Positions 1 through 11,110 of a DNA stretch of 64,000 nt are shown here, piece by piece (position 1 is the first letter of the stretch; every line of letters starts with the position of its first letter). The stretch comes from Rhizaria sp. SCN 62-66 (Eukaryota > Rhizaria, unplaced), in contig MEDY01000183.1 in assembly GCA_001724265.1 (NCBI GenBank), forward strand, positions 1-64,000, in the 5' to 3' direction. The position numbers and the translations under genes were made by a program. The notes below the pieces were generated by a model that was given only the letters and a program-made list of their open reading frames with translations, had not been told where the DNA came from and ran no database searches.

Positions 1-239
1 TTGAACGCCTTGAGACCGTTGGGGAGGAGGTGACGGTGAGCCTTGGCGGTACCGAAACCGATCTTGACGGTGCGGGTGTTGGACTTGAAGCGACGGCGGA
101 CGCGGGAGTCGATACCGCGGGGACGGCGCCAGGTGGGCTTGTGGGCCCAGCCGATGCGCTTGTACTTGTCACCGTCGTGGCGGAGGAACGCCTTAGTGTG
201 CTTCTTGACGATCTTGGGCTTGCTCACGGGGATAGCCAT
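1..239 (-). CDS. RPL32: 60S ribosomal protein eL32, 5' part (partial)
   Basis: Encodes the N-terminal 79 residues of large-subunit ribosomal protein eL32; the remainder lies beyond the left edge. The start ATG is at 239-237 on the minus strand and gives MAIPVSKPKIVKKHTKAF. The hallmark eL32 segments follow: KPKIVKKHTK, the block WRRPRGIDSRVRRRFKS (residues about 47-63), and TVKIGFGTAKAHRHLLPNG. These match the family's conserved N-terminal half, which binds rRNA in the cytosolic 60S subunit. No intron is seen in the visible part. The gene is divergent from the CHD1 gene starting at 609, so the two may share a promoter region. Identification is firm; only the missing 3' end limits it. Confidence 0.95.
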   Translation of the reverse strand, partial: MAIPVSKPKIVKKHTKAFLRHDGDKYKRIGWAHKPTWRRPRGIDSRVRRRFKSNTRTVKIGFGTAKAHRHLLPNGLKAF

Positions 240-608
240 CCTGTCTGTGCGCGCGACAAGGCGGGAAGAGAAGCGAAAAAAGGCGGTTGGCAGTGAGCAA
301 AAGCAGGTGATTTCTTAGGGATCATAGGGCAGCTTCCAGCGCACCCACGCACATTTCCAAATATAAACTTTCGAGTTCCGCTATAATATTTCCTCAAAAC
401 TTAACGACATGTCAACTTCAAAGACGTTTTGACCCTACACACTCCCTTCTCCAAAGCGCGCACTCATCTCGTCTCTCGCAGCTTTCTCTCTGCCGATCGA
501 GCCCACAGTCACCTGACCGGTGAGTCGGCCCGGTCCAAGAAGAATGGGAGTGAGACGACGAGAGTGGTGGTGTCAAGGGAGCGATTGATATCTCTGCGGT
601 TGACTCAC
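240..608. promoter_or_regulatory. Intergenic region between divergent eL32 and CHD1
   Basis: A head-to-head spacer of about 370 bp that must carry the promoters and 5' leaders of both genes. It has an AT-rich core around 350-420, with a TATA-like stretch near 360-366, flanked by mixed-composition DNA. No coding region is supported here. A promoter function is inferred from gene arrangement only. Confidence 0.5.
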
Positions 609-3600
609 ATGCTTGGTCCTGAGGAAGCCCAACCGGGCAACGAGCCCTCGGGAAGCTCGCAAGTCGCCACCGAAACTCAAGCGTCGTCGAGTGCAACGAC
701 GAGCGTTGGTACGTCTTATTTTGAAATTTGTGTAGCCGGCGTGATGCGGTCCTGGCGCCGATGTTCACCCATCGCGTCGGCACGGCCCGCGGCCGCTGTT
801 TGTCGTTGTTTCAATTCGCGGCGATGAACCACACCTCGGAAGATGTTTTAACGCATCTCGCATTGCTATCAACCGCTTTCTCTCACCTCTCACCTCACTT
901 GTGCCCCGTTTTCGCGCCCCTGCTCGCCCCACCACAGCGCCGCCGGCCGCCGACGCGGCATCCCCGCGTCCCGCCGCGACCGCGCTCTCCAAGGTGCTCG
1001 GTTTCGACGGCTTCTCCATGGACGACATCGAGACGCGTCGCAGCTCGCGCGTGCGCACACAATATGTGCCTCCTTCCATTCCCGTACGTCTCCGCGCCCT
1101 CGTAAGCCCACTGCTGACACACCGTACGGGCTTTGGCCCCCGCGCCGTATCTGCGCGCCGCTCGCTGTGTTTTAACTTGATATATCACCACGAACGCTTT
1201 TATTCTGTCAAGACGTTTTTGGCACAGCTCTTCACCTTGTTATAGCTACCCCACGCCTCTTTTGTGCCCCGTTTCGGCCCGTTTCGCCTCACCTTTCCTT
1301 CCCCTGCATTTTATATCCGTTGGCACCTCTGTGCATCCCCGCGCGCGTTTTCTCTCGTGCATACAGATCGAGGAGCCCAAACACCGCAAACCCAAGCCCA
1401 GTCCCGCTGCGATCGCGGCCGCGAACCGCGCCGCCGCTGCCGCCGCGGCCGCCGCCGCCCGCACCAGCGCCCGCGCCGCGGCAGCCGCCGCCAAGGCCTC
1501 AAGCCGCAGATCCTCCTCTGGCTCGGGCTCCAGCAAGGGTTCTTCCTCCCGCAGCGGCGGCAGCGGCAGCTACGGGTACGTCTCCGCGCGCGTGGCGGCG
1601 CAGGGCCGCGTGGTGTCGTACAACGAAAGCGACGGCGACGACGACTTCGACGATTTCACAGACTCCGACGACGGCGACGGCGGCAGCGGCAGCAGCAGCG
1701 GCGGCAGCGACGGCTACGACGACGACGAGGACGACGAGAATCAGGCCCGCGGCTCCCGGGGTTCACGCTCCTTCCGCTCCGCGCCCAACACCTCAGGCGG
1801 CGGCGGCGGCGGCTTCGGCGCGGCCAACGCTAACGGCCCCGCCGACGTCAAGTACACGGTGGACCGCGTACTGGACCACTGCGACTGGCCCGAGGGCTCG
1901 TGGCCGCCGACGCTGCTCGAGAGCAACATTTCAGGGCTTGCCACGGCCGCCACCGCCGCCGCCGCTGCGGCTGCGGCTGCTTCGCCCACCTCCGATGCCG
2001 ACGCCGACGCCGACTTTGCGCCTGCGCCTGCGCCTGCTGCGGCTGAGGACAGCAACAAGACAGAGTCCACGTCGGAGAAGTCTGGTGGCGCTGACACACA
2101 GAGTAGCAGCTCTAGCTCCAGCTCTAGCTCTACGGCTGACACGGCCATGACCGATGCCGACGCCGCCGACGCCGTCAACAGCGCTGACGGCGCTGACAGC
2201 GCTGAGCGCCCCACAGTCGCCCCCAGCGCCAACTCGTCGTCTGCGGCGGCCTCCGGGGCGTCTGCGGCGGCGTCGGCGCTGACCCGGCGCTTCCTGATCA
2301 AGTGGCAGGACTGCTCGGTCGCCTCGGCGACGTGGAACACCGAGGCCGAGCTGGCCGACTGGGGCGTGGCGGGGCTCAAGAAGGTGCGCAACTACGCGCT
2401 GCGCACGGCCGCGCGCGACGCCTGGCTGGCGGGCTGCGGCGACGAGGACCGTGAGCAAGCCGCCGTGGCCGCCGAGGTTGCGCGCGAGGGCCTCGCGGCC
2501 GCGCTGCGGCCCGAACGCGTGGTGGCCCAGCGGGAGATCCACCCCGGAGACCTGCTCGAGGAGGCCTGGGCGCGCGAGAAGCGTCGCGGCGGCGGCGTCG
2601 GGCCGAACGGCCTGGCGGCCAGCGAGGACCCCGCGCTCGTGGAGGCCGACTACCCGGTGTGGACGGTGCAGTACCTGGTCAAGTGGGCCGGGCTGGGCTA
2701 CGAGGAATGCACGTGGGAGACGGCCGCCGCGCTGGGTCCCGACGCGGGCGTCGCGCTCATCGACGAGTTCCACGCCCGCGGGCAGTCGATGCAGGAGCTG
2801 GCCGACCGCGCCGCTGCCGCCGCGGCCGCCAGCAAGGCCGGGTCCGCCAAGGCCGGCAGCAAGGGCGGCGGCGCCAACGCGGCGATGAATGGTAACGGAC
2901 TCGTGCTGAACCGCGAGTACCACCGCATGGCGGAGCAGCCCGCTTACCTGGGCGGCGCGGGCGCGGAGTCGGCCGACGAGCTGCTCGCGCAGGCGCAGGA
3001 GTCGGCCGAAGTCTCCACCGCCGTCACCGCCGCCGCCGCCACCGCCACCGAGGCGCGTGCACAGGCCGACGCCGCCGTGGCCGCCGCGGCCGCCGCGCCC
3101 GGGGACGCCGCGCTGGCCGCCGCGGCCGCCGCGGCCGAGGCCGCGGCCGCGACCGCCGAGGCGACCGCCGCCGAGGCCAAGGAGGCCTCACGCGCGGCCC
3201 GCGCGGCCAAGGTGCAGGCCTTCTTGGCGGGCCGGCAGCTGCGCAGCTACCAGCTTGACGGGCTCAACTGGATGGTGCGCAACTGGTGCCTGGGCGTCAA
3301 CGGCATCCTTGCCGACGAGATGGGCCTGGGCAAGACGGTCCAGTGCGCGTGCGTGCTAGCGCATTTATTTCACGCGCGGAACCTGCCGGGCCCGTTCCTG
3401 GTGGTGGTGCCGCTGACGACGATCCACAACTGGCACCGCGAGCTCACCAAGTGGGCGCCCGCGCTCAACACTGTGCTCTACATCGGTACGGCGGCTGCGC
3501 GCGAGGTGCTGCGCGAGCACGAGCTCTGGCTCGCCAACCCGCCCGGCGTGCCCAAGTTTATCCGACGGCCCAAGTTCAACATCCTGCTCACGACGTACGA

Positions 3601-6600
3601 GTTTGTGGTCAAAGACCGGCCCGTGCTCTCGCCGGTCAAGTGGGCCTACCTCATGGTCGACGAGGCGCACCGCCTCAAGGACCACCGCGCGCAGCTCTAC
3701 CGCGCGCTGTCCGAATTCAAGACAGACTCGCGGCTGCTCATCACGGGCACGCCGCTGCAGAACTCGGTTCGCGAGCTCTGGTGCCTGCTCCACTTCCTCC
3801 ACCCCAACCGCTTCAACTCGCTCGACCAGTTCGAGGCGGAGTACGTTCAATGATTCAAATAGGCTTTTATATTTGTTTAAAACTCATTTTATCATGCATT
3901 TCATTTTTCTTTTCATTTTTGTTTGTTTGTGATTTGATCTCTGCATGCACTTATCGTCTCATTTGTCATATCATTATGTTTTGTTTCCCCTGATTGTTCG
4001 ACCTTGCCGTGCCATAGGTACGGCGGGATCCGCGACGAGGCGCAGATTGCACGGCTGCACGCGCTGCTGCAGCCGCACCTGCTGCGCCGCGTGAAGAAGG
4101 ACGTGCTGCGCGCGATGCCCGGCAAGACGGAGCGCATTGTGCGCGTCGACCTGGCCGCCCCGCAGCGGCGTCTCTACCGCGCCGTGCTGAGCAGGAACTT
4201 CCGCGAGCTCACGCGCGGCGGGCGCGGCGGCGCGGCGGGCAAGGCGTCGCTGACCAACATCATCATGGAGCTCAAGAAGTGCTGCAACCATGCGCACCTG
4301 ATCGACGCGCGCGTGGAGACCGCGGAAGAAGCGGCGGCGGCGACGGCGCTGCAGATGCAGTACATGCAGTGGGTGGTGACCCCGCCCGAGGGCTCGCCGC
4401 TGGCTGTGGCGACCGTGCCCGAGCAGTCGCGGCGGCGGCTCGCGGCGCTGGTGCGCCAGTCGGGCAAGCTGGCGCTCGTGGACAAGATGCTGTGCCGGCT
4501 GTACGAACAAGGCCACCGCGTGCTGCTCTTCTCGCAGATGGTCCGCATGCTCGACGTGCTCGACGAGTACATGGCGCTGCGCGGCTTCATGCACCAGCGC
4601 CTCGACGGCGGCATGAAGGCCGCGGACCGCCAGAGCGCCATGGACCGCTACAACGCGCCACGCTCGCGCTACTTCTCCTTCCTGCTGTCGACGCGCGCGG
4701 GCGGGCTGGGCATCAACCTGGCCACGGCCGACACGGTCATCATCTTCGACTCCGACTGGAACCCCCAGAACGACCTCCAGGTACGCAATGATTACACACA
4801 GACCGCGTTATTTGATTATGAAAATCAATATTTCAGACTCGTACATTTGTATTTCAATATTTCATGATCGTTTCTCACATTTTTTGATTTAAATCATCTT
4901 CATATTTCTGTTGTTTGTTCCTCTTCTTCAGGCTGAAGCCCGCGCGCACCGGCTGGGCCAGCAGTCGACGGTGGCCATCTATCGCATGGTGACCAAGGAC
5001 TCCGTGGAGGAGAAGGTACTGGAGAAGGCGAAGCGCAAGATGGTGCTGGATCACCTGATCATCCAGCGCATGGACGGCTCGGGCGCGGGCGCCAAGAAAG
5101 GCGCCGCCGCGGCGGGCGCGGGCGGCGCCGCCTCGGGCGCGGGCATGTTTGACGCCAAGGAGCTCCGCAAGATCCTCCAGTTCGGCGCTGAGCAGCTCTT
5201 CCGCGAGGTGCAGCAGCCCACCGCCTCCGCCACCGCCTCTGCCACCGCAAACGCCGCTGTTGCTGTGGCGGAAGACGGCTCCGAGGGCGGCGCCAGCGCG
5301 AGTGCGAGTACGAGTGCGAGCGCTGCCACTGACGCGGACGCGAGCCCCAGCCCTGACGCCGCCGCGACCGCTGCGGCGTCTGATGCGGCGACTGCTGGCG
5401 TGCCCTCAACGGCGACTGGGACCGCAATGACCGACTCTGACGACGCCGCTGCCGCTGCCACTGCCACCGCTGCCGCTGCCGCTGCTGCCGAGGCTGCCGA
5501 GGCCGAGGAGACCGCGGCGAACGCGGCGGCCGTGGTCTCCGGCGCGGGCGCGGGCGCGTCGACGAGCACGTACCAGATGCCGACGCTGGGCGGGCCCATC
5601 GCGCCGGGCCCCCTGCTGGCGGCCGTGGACCTGGACGAGCTGCTGTACCGCCCCTCGGTCGAGGAGGCCGAGGCCGAGGCCGCGCGCCACGCCGCCGACG
5701 ACAACGCCGCCGAGGACCAGACCGACGCCTTCCTCGCGGCCTTCAAGGTCACCGACCTCTCCAACACCAGCGCCAGCGCCAGCGCCGACGGCGACGCCAG
5801 CGGCAGCGGCAGCAGCTCTGCCGCCGCCGCGCGCGCCGCCGCGGCCGCCGCGGCCGGGCTGCCTCCCGACGAGGACGACGACGAGGATGACGACGACGAC
5901 GACGACGACGACGGGGGGGCCGTATGGCGCCGCCTGATGCCCGACTTGGACGTGGCGGCGGCGTCCGTGGCCGGTCTAACCGAGGCGCCCGAGGGGCTGG
6001 ACATCAGCGCGGTGCTCGACGGGCTCGCCCCGCGCCGCCGCAACGTCGTCAAGTCGTACAACGAGAACGCGCTGAACCGCTTCGAGGGCTCTGGCGACGA
6101 GGACGAGGACGAGGACGAGGACGATGACGGCGACGGGGACCGCGGAGACGACGACGACGACGACGATGATGACGACGACGAGGACGGAGGCGCCGCCGCG
6201 CGCCGCCGCCGCCGCGAGAGCGGGGCCGCCGGTGGCGCGGGCGCTGGCGCGGGCGGCGGCGGCACGGGCTCCCGCTCCCTGCATCGCTACAGCGGCCGTG
6301 ACGTCCAGCGCCTGCTCCGCGCATTCCTCTTCCAGGTACGGCCATCTTGAGCTTTAGAGGCATTATTTCTTTATTTCAACATTCTTTTCATTATTCAAGC
6401 TTATCTTCATTTCATTAATATTATATCTCATTTTTGTTATCGTTGGCTCACATATTTGTGTTATATTATCGCATTTGTGCTTTCCGCAGGGCGGCATCGA
6501 GCGCGCGGTGGCGTACTTGGCGCCGCGCAAGTGGGGCAAGCGGCGAGAGTATGTCCCGGCCGAGGAGCTCCGCGAGGCGCTGCAGTCGCTCGTCGGGACC

Positions 6601-9429
6601 TGTTTACGAGCCGTCGCCAACGCCGCCGCCGCCGCCGCCGCAGCAGCCGGCGCCGACTCGGACGCCGCTGCTGCCGCTGCCGCCGCCAGCGCGAACGCGA
6701 ACGCTGCAGACGGTGGCGCGGAGGCCGGCGGCGAGGGCGGGGCGAAGAAGGCGCGCAAGTGGGTCTCCGTGGAGTGGTCGGGGCTGGACATCAACGCCAG
6801 CGAGGTGGCCATGCGCGCGGCTGAAATGCCTTTGCTCATCGCCGCTGTCGAGACGGCCGCCTTCCAGACCCCGCAGGCCGCCGCGGAGGGGCTGCTGCCG
6901 CACGGGCCCGCGCCCGCGCCCGCGGCGGCCGCTGCTGCTGCGGCAGGGGCCTCCGCTAACAGCACCGACATCAACAGCAGCAGCAGCGCCAGCGCTGAGA
7001 CGGCTACTGATTCCGCTTCCGAGCTCAAGGCAGCTGCGGACGCTGACTCGAGCGCCAAGAAGGCTCAGGCACAGGCCAAGGCCGGCGGCAAGGGCGGCGA
7101 GCCCACCGCGGCGTCCGAGGGCTACGTCGAGCCTGTGTCAGACCCCCGCGTGCGCGCCTTTTTGCTGCGGCAGTGGCCCGCGGGGGGCTTCCCGCTGCGG
7201 CACTTCCGGCTGCGCGCTGACCACGTGCCCGCGGTGAAGCGGTGGACGGGCGTGGCGTGGGGGCCCGCGCAGGACGCGGCGCTGCTGCTGGGAGTGTACC
7301 TCTACGGCATGTCGCGCATGCGGCGCATCGTGCGCGACCCCAGGCTCGGGCTCGCGCACGTGCTCTTCGAGGAGGAGGAGCAGGAGCAGGAACAGGAGGC
7401 TGAGGCTGAGAGCAAAGCTGAGGCTGAGGCTGAGGCTGAGGCTGAGGTTAAGGCTGAGGCTGAGGTTAAGGCTGAGGCTGAGCCTAAGGCTGCCACTGCT
7501 GTTGACATGACTGACGACGACGCTGCCCCCGCTGCCCACCCTGCCACTGACGCCAGCGCCGATGCGAGTGCAAGGGCCAGTGCGGCTGAGGGCGATGAGG
7601 TCAAGACTGAGGTCAAGGCCGAGCCCGTTGGCGTTGCCGTCGGCGTTGCTATGACCGACGACTCCACTCCCGCTGCCTCTGAGAGCGCTGCGCCGGCTGC
7701 CACTGGCGCTGCCGCCGCTGCTGCTGCTGCTGAGTCTGCGGACGCTGCCGTCAAGACTGAGCCTGCCACCGTCGCTGCCGCTGTTGATGCCGACACCAAG
7801 CCTGAGGCCAACGTTTCTCCTGCGGCCGCTGCGGCTTCCGTCGAGACTGAGACGAAGGCTGAGACGGCGGCCAAGGCTGAGGTTGAGACTGAGACTGCTG
7901 CTGCTCCTGTTGCGGCCGCTGCTACAGTTAAGGCCGAGGCAAAGGCCCCCGAGTCTGGCTCCAAACCTGACTCGGACTCGAAGTCCGATACCAAGCCTGT
8001 TATCGCTAGCTCCAGCTCTGCCGCCCCGGCCACTGAGGGTGGCGACGGCGAGGGCGGCGACGGCGAGGGCGACGGCGAGGTGAGCGATACCGAGGCGGGC
8101 GACCCCGCGAACCAGCTGGTGCGCACGCAGCTGCTGATCAACCGCGCGGGTGCGCTGCTGCGCTGCCTGCTCCAGCAGCGCGAGCGCGAAGACGCCGCGC
8201 GGCGCGCGGAGGCCGCGCGGGAGGCCGCGCGCGCCGCCAAAGCCGAGGCGCGGCGCCGCGAGGCCGAGACGCGGCGCGCGGAGTCCGGCGCGGCCAAGGC
8301 GGCTGCGCGCGAGGCCGCGGCCGAGGAGAAGCGCCGCGAACGCGAGGGCGCGGCCGCCGAGAAGAAAGCCGAGAAGGACCGTGAGCGCGCCGAGAAGGAG
8401 CGCGAGCGCGCCGAGAAGGCCGCTGCCAAGGGCGGCGACCCCACCAGCTCCTCTGCTGGCGGGGGCGCGGTGGGCGCTGCCGCTGCCGACGGCGACGCCG
8501 GTGCGGGCGCGGGTGCGAGCAAGAAGCGTCCGAGCGCGAGCAGCGGCAGCAAGAGCAAGAAGAAGGACGGCGAGTCCGGCTCCGGCGCTGCAGGCGCGGC
8601 TGCTGCGGACACTGACAAGAGAGACGATGGGGGCAAGGCGAAGGCGGCCAAGGCCAAGAGCGCGGCTCCCAAGAAGAAGGCCGACAAGAAGGACAAGGAT
8701 GACAAAAAGGCCGAGAAGAAGGCCGATAAGAAGGACAAGAAGGACAAGAAGAAGAGGAGCAAGAGCAGCAAGGGCAAGAAGGGTTCTGGCTCCGACGACG
8801 ACTCGGACTCTGAGTCCTCGTCCTCGTCCTCGTCGTCCTCTTCTGACTCGGACTCCTCGTCTGATTCCGGCTCCGACTCCGACTCCGGCTCTGGCTCCGA
8901 CTCGGGCGCCGTGCGCCCCAAGTCCAAGAAGTTCCGCCCCGCCCCCAGCACCTCCACCTCCAGCTCTAGCTCTGGCTCTAGCTCGAGCAGTGCGAGCGGC
9001 AGTGGCGACGGCAGCGGGGCTGGCACGGCGGCGGCGGCGGCGACGCAGCTACCCGGGCGCTTCGGGCTGACCTTCCCGCTGGACCGTGCGATCCTGAAGC
9101 TGTGCAAGGCCGAGCTGGACGCTGTGCCCGCCGCGCACGCGGGGCTCAAGGCGCTGCTCGCGGTCAAGAAGTCGCCCGGCGGCTGGGAGGACCACGACAA
9201 CCGGCGCCGCAGCGCGGGCCCGCTGCGCGCCGTCGGCGACGCCGCCGAGGCCATCGCCGCGGGCTTCGCCACGCAGGCCGCCGCGGCCGACGCCAAGGAG
9301 GCCGAGGCGCGGGAGACCGGGGAGCGCGTGGCGGTGCACCTGTGGCACTATGTGTCGCTCTACGCGGGGCAGTCCGGCCGCGCGCTCCGCAGGGTCTACG
9401 AGAAGTTGCTCGAGAGCGGCAAAAAGTAA
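609..9429 (+). CDS. CHD1: CHD1-type chromodomain helicase DNA-binding protein (6 exons)
   Basis: ATP-dependent nucleosome remodeller; CHD1 chromodomains read methylated H3K4 in the family. Exons inferred: 609-708, 938-1083, 1367-3840, 4018-4780, 4932-6335, 6490-9429; all junctions are GT-AG and phases agree, giving 2608 residues and a TAA stop. Chromodomain 1 starts near residue 246 ([10 protein letters not shown]), is split by about 120 Ala/Ser-rich residues and resumes near 386 (RRFLIKW). Chromodomain 2 is near 513 ([18 protein letters not shown]). The SNF2 ATPase runs from about 700, with Walker A DEMGLGKT (~731), DEAH (~846), TGTPLQN, a C-terminal helicase lobe from about 1053 and AHRLGQQ. 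A SLIDE-like segment lies near 1878 (LLLGVYLYG), and a CHD1 C-terminal helical domain near 2482-2605. Long acidic, Ala, Ser and Lys-rich linkers make it much longer than animal CHD1 (about 1700). The first two exons rest on splice phase rather than homology; the rest is firm. Confidence 0.93.
7369..7494 (+). repeat. Glu-Ala hexanucleotide repeat inside CHD1
   Basis: Imperfect tandem GAGGCT units encoding alternating Glu-Ala with interspersed Val-Lys, directly after the SLIDE-like segment. It forms a charged, probably helical or disordered linker and is a likely site of length variation. Confidence 0.8.
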
Positions 9430-10217
9430 ACGAAACGAAGCAAACTGACGCGACGAATGAGTGGCAAACGATAAGGCACGTTGTAACGTGTGTGATGTTA
9501 AACCACCGCTTTCTTTGGCTTATTTCTTGCATTTATATCAGATATGTAGTTTTCAAACGAACGTAACACTGGAATGAATAGTTACAAAACCCCTAAATAA
9601 ATTATTATCTTCAAAAATATGCACTCTCTGGACTTGTTTGATATGCCTGCGAAGTTGAAATGGGCTATAGTCAGTCTGGACCGTGCTTTTTTTTTTTCGG
9701 AACCGTTCGGGCCTAAGGAGCAACAACCACCCACAGCTGCCGCCGGTTTCTTGCTCGCAACTTTGGAGGTTTATTTCGACCCTATGGTGCTGTCACATGG
9801 CGATAGGGTTCGCCCACATATTGTTTTGAGAGCGTTTGTACTAGTTCACAAAGTCATTTTGTCACTGCGGCGCGCGCTTGTGCCTGATTTCAATTTGCCT
9901 AAGATCTCCAAACGGTCCCTCACTTGAGTGCCTTGTTGCCGTTCTTTCCGCGTGTCTCACGACTTTGCCCGTCCTCACACGCTTATGCCTACATGTCATT
10001 TCCACTTTAAACAGGCTTTTCTTTCTTCCCGCTAAACTCCGGCAGACTGTCCCGACGTCTTTGCCTGTTTATACGAGTCGAAACTCCTCTTCTCTCCCTT
10101 CCCCAGTCAATCACTGTTTCTTGGCTCGCCTTCTCCGCAGCCGCCCCGCCCCCTTCGTTCCTCCTCTTCCGCCCCGCTCCTGCGCCGGTTCTACCCCTTT
10201 GCGTGCGGTTTGCCCCC
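9430..10217. other. Intergenic, CHD1 to secreted protein
   Basis: AT-rich after the CHD1 stop, with an AATAAA at 9596-9601 that could serve as its polyadenylation signal. A 102-codon open frame at 9619-9927 crosses a T-run, lacks the GC-rich composition of genes here and resembles nothing I know, so it is not called. From about 10080 the sequence becomes pyrimidine-rich and GC-richer, as expected for the leader of the next gene. Confidence 0.5.
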
Positions 10218-11074
10218 ATGCGTTGCTTTTCTCTCCTCGCCCTGGCACTCGGGCTCGCGCTCGCTCTCAGCTCAGTCGCCTCCGCCGCTGCCGCACAACA
10301 GCCGCAGCAGGCCTCCGCAATCTCCGCAGTCGCCCCCGCGGCGGGCTCGACCACGACGACGGACCGCAAGGTCGTATACACCTACTGGGAGGGCTCCATT
10401 GACTGCCAGAATGGCCACAAATACGTCGTCGAGTACACTGAGGGCGCCGGCTGCCACCAGGTGCGTCCTTACCACAATCCAAACCTCTCCCGACTCTCCT
10501 TGGCTTCGTCGTCTGCTCTTGTTAAGACTTCAAACGTCATTATATTTTGCTTAAACCAAGTTCTTACTATCGATTTTTTTGATTACATCTTATATTTGGC
10601 TTTCATCTCACATTTACATCTTTTGTGTCTCCAATTCGCTCCCTGCTCCGACGCCTGTCTGTTTCCCGTCTTGTTTCTTTGTCTTCTGTCTTTGTTTGCC
10701 TTTCGCGCGCGCAGATTCTCGGCGAGGGCTACACGACGCCGGTCTACTACACGATGAACTGCGGCGGCGCCACGGTGACCAACGGTGGCGAGACCTCGAC
10801 GCTCTGGAACGAGACGGTGACTGTGCAGTTCTACTCTGACGCCGCCTGCGCGACTGCCATGGCGCCGCAGACCATCTACGAGCAGTCGTCGTGCCTCGAC
10901 GTGCACGGCTCCTACTACCAGTCGCAGCGCTGGGAGTGCGCGGCGGGCAAGGCGCAGTGCATGCTGTGCCCCAACAACGCCGCTGCCGCGCCGCACGCCG
11001 CGGCCGCTGCCACCGCGCTGCTCGCTGCCGCAGTTACGGCCGCCGCGTCGCTGCTCGCGCTCGTCGTGCTCTAA
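10218..11074 (+). CDS. Small secreted or membrane-anchored Cys-rich protein
   Basis: Two exons, 10218-10460 and 10715-11074, joined in phase 0 across a 254-bp intron (GTGCGT...GCAG) to give 200 residues and a TAA stop. The N-terminus MRCFSLLALALGLALALSS is a clear signal peptide ending near residue 23. The mature part has eight cysteines (for example DCQNGHKY, MNCGG, WECAAGKAQCMLC) and one N-glycosylation sequon (NET). The last 30 residues are Ala/Leu/Val-rich and hydrophobic with no basic tail, which fits a GPI-attachment signal or a tail anchor. I do not recognise a family. An extracellular or cell-surface location is inferred from these signals only. Confidence 0.75.
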
Positions 11075-11110
11075 GCCTCGTCGTGCTCTAAGCCTCGTCG
11101 TGCTCTAAGC
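11061..11110 (+). repeat. Three 17-bp tandem repeats spanning a stop codon
   Basis: The unit TCGTCGTGCTCTAAGCC begins at 11061, 11078 and 11095. The first copy encodes the last residues and the TAA stop of the preceding gene; the other two repeat the stop-containing segment into the 3' UTR. This looks like a recent local duplication. Confidence 0.9.

Noticed and set aside
9619-9927. 102-codon open frame between CHD1 and the secreted-protein gene
   Set aside because: Crosses a T homopolymer, has non-coding composition compared with every neighbour, and matches no family I know.
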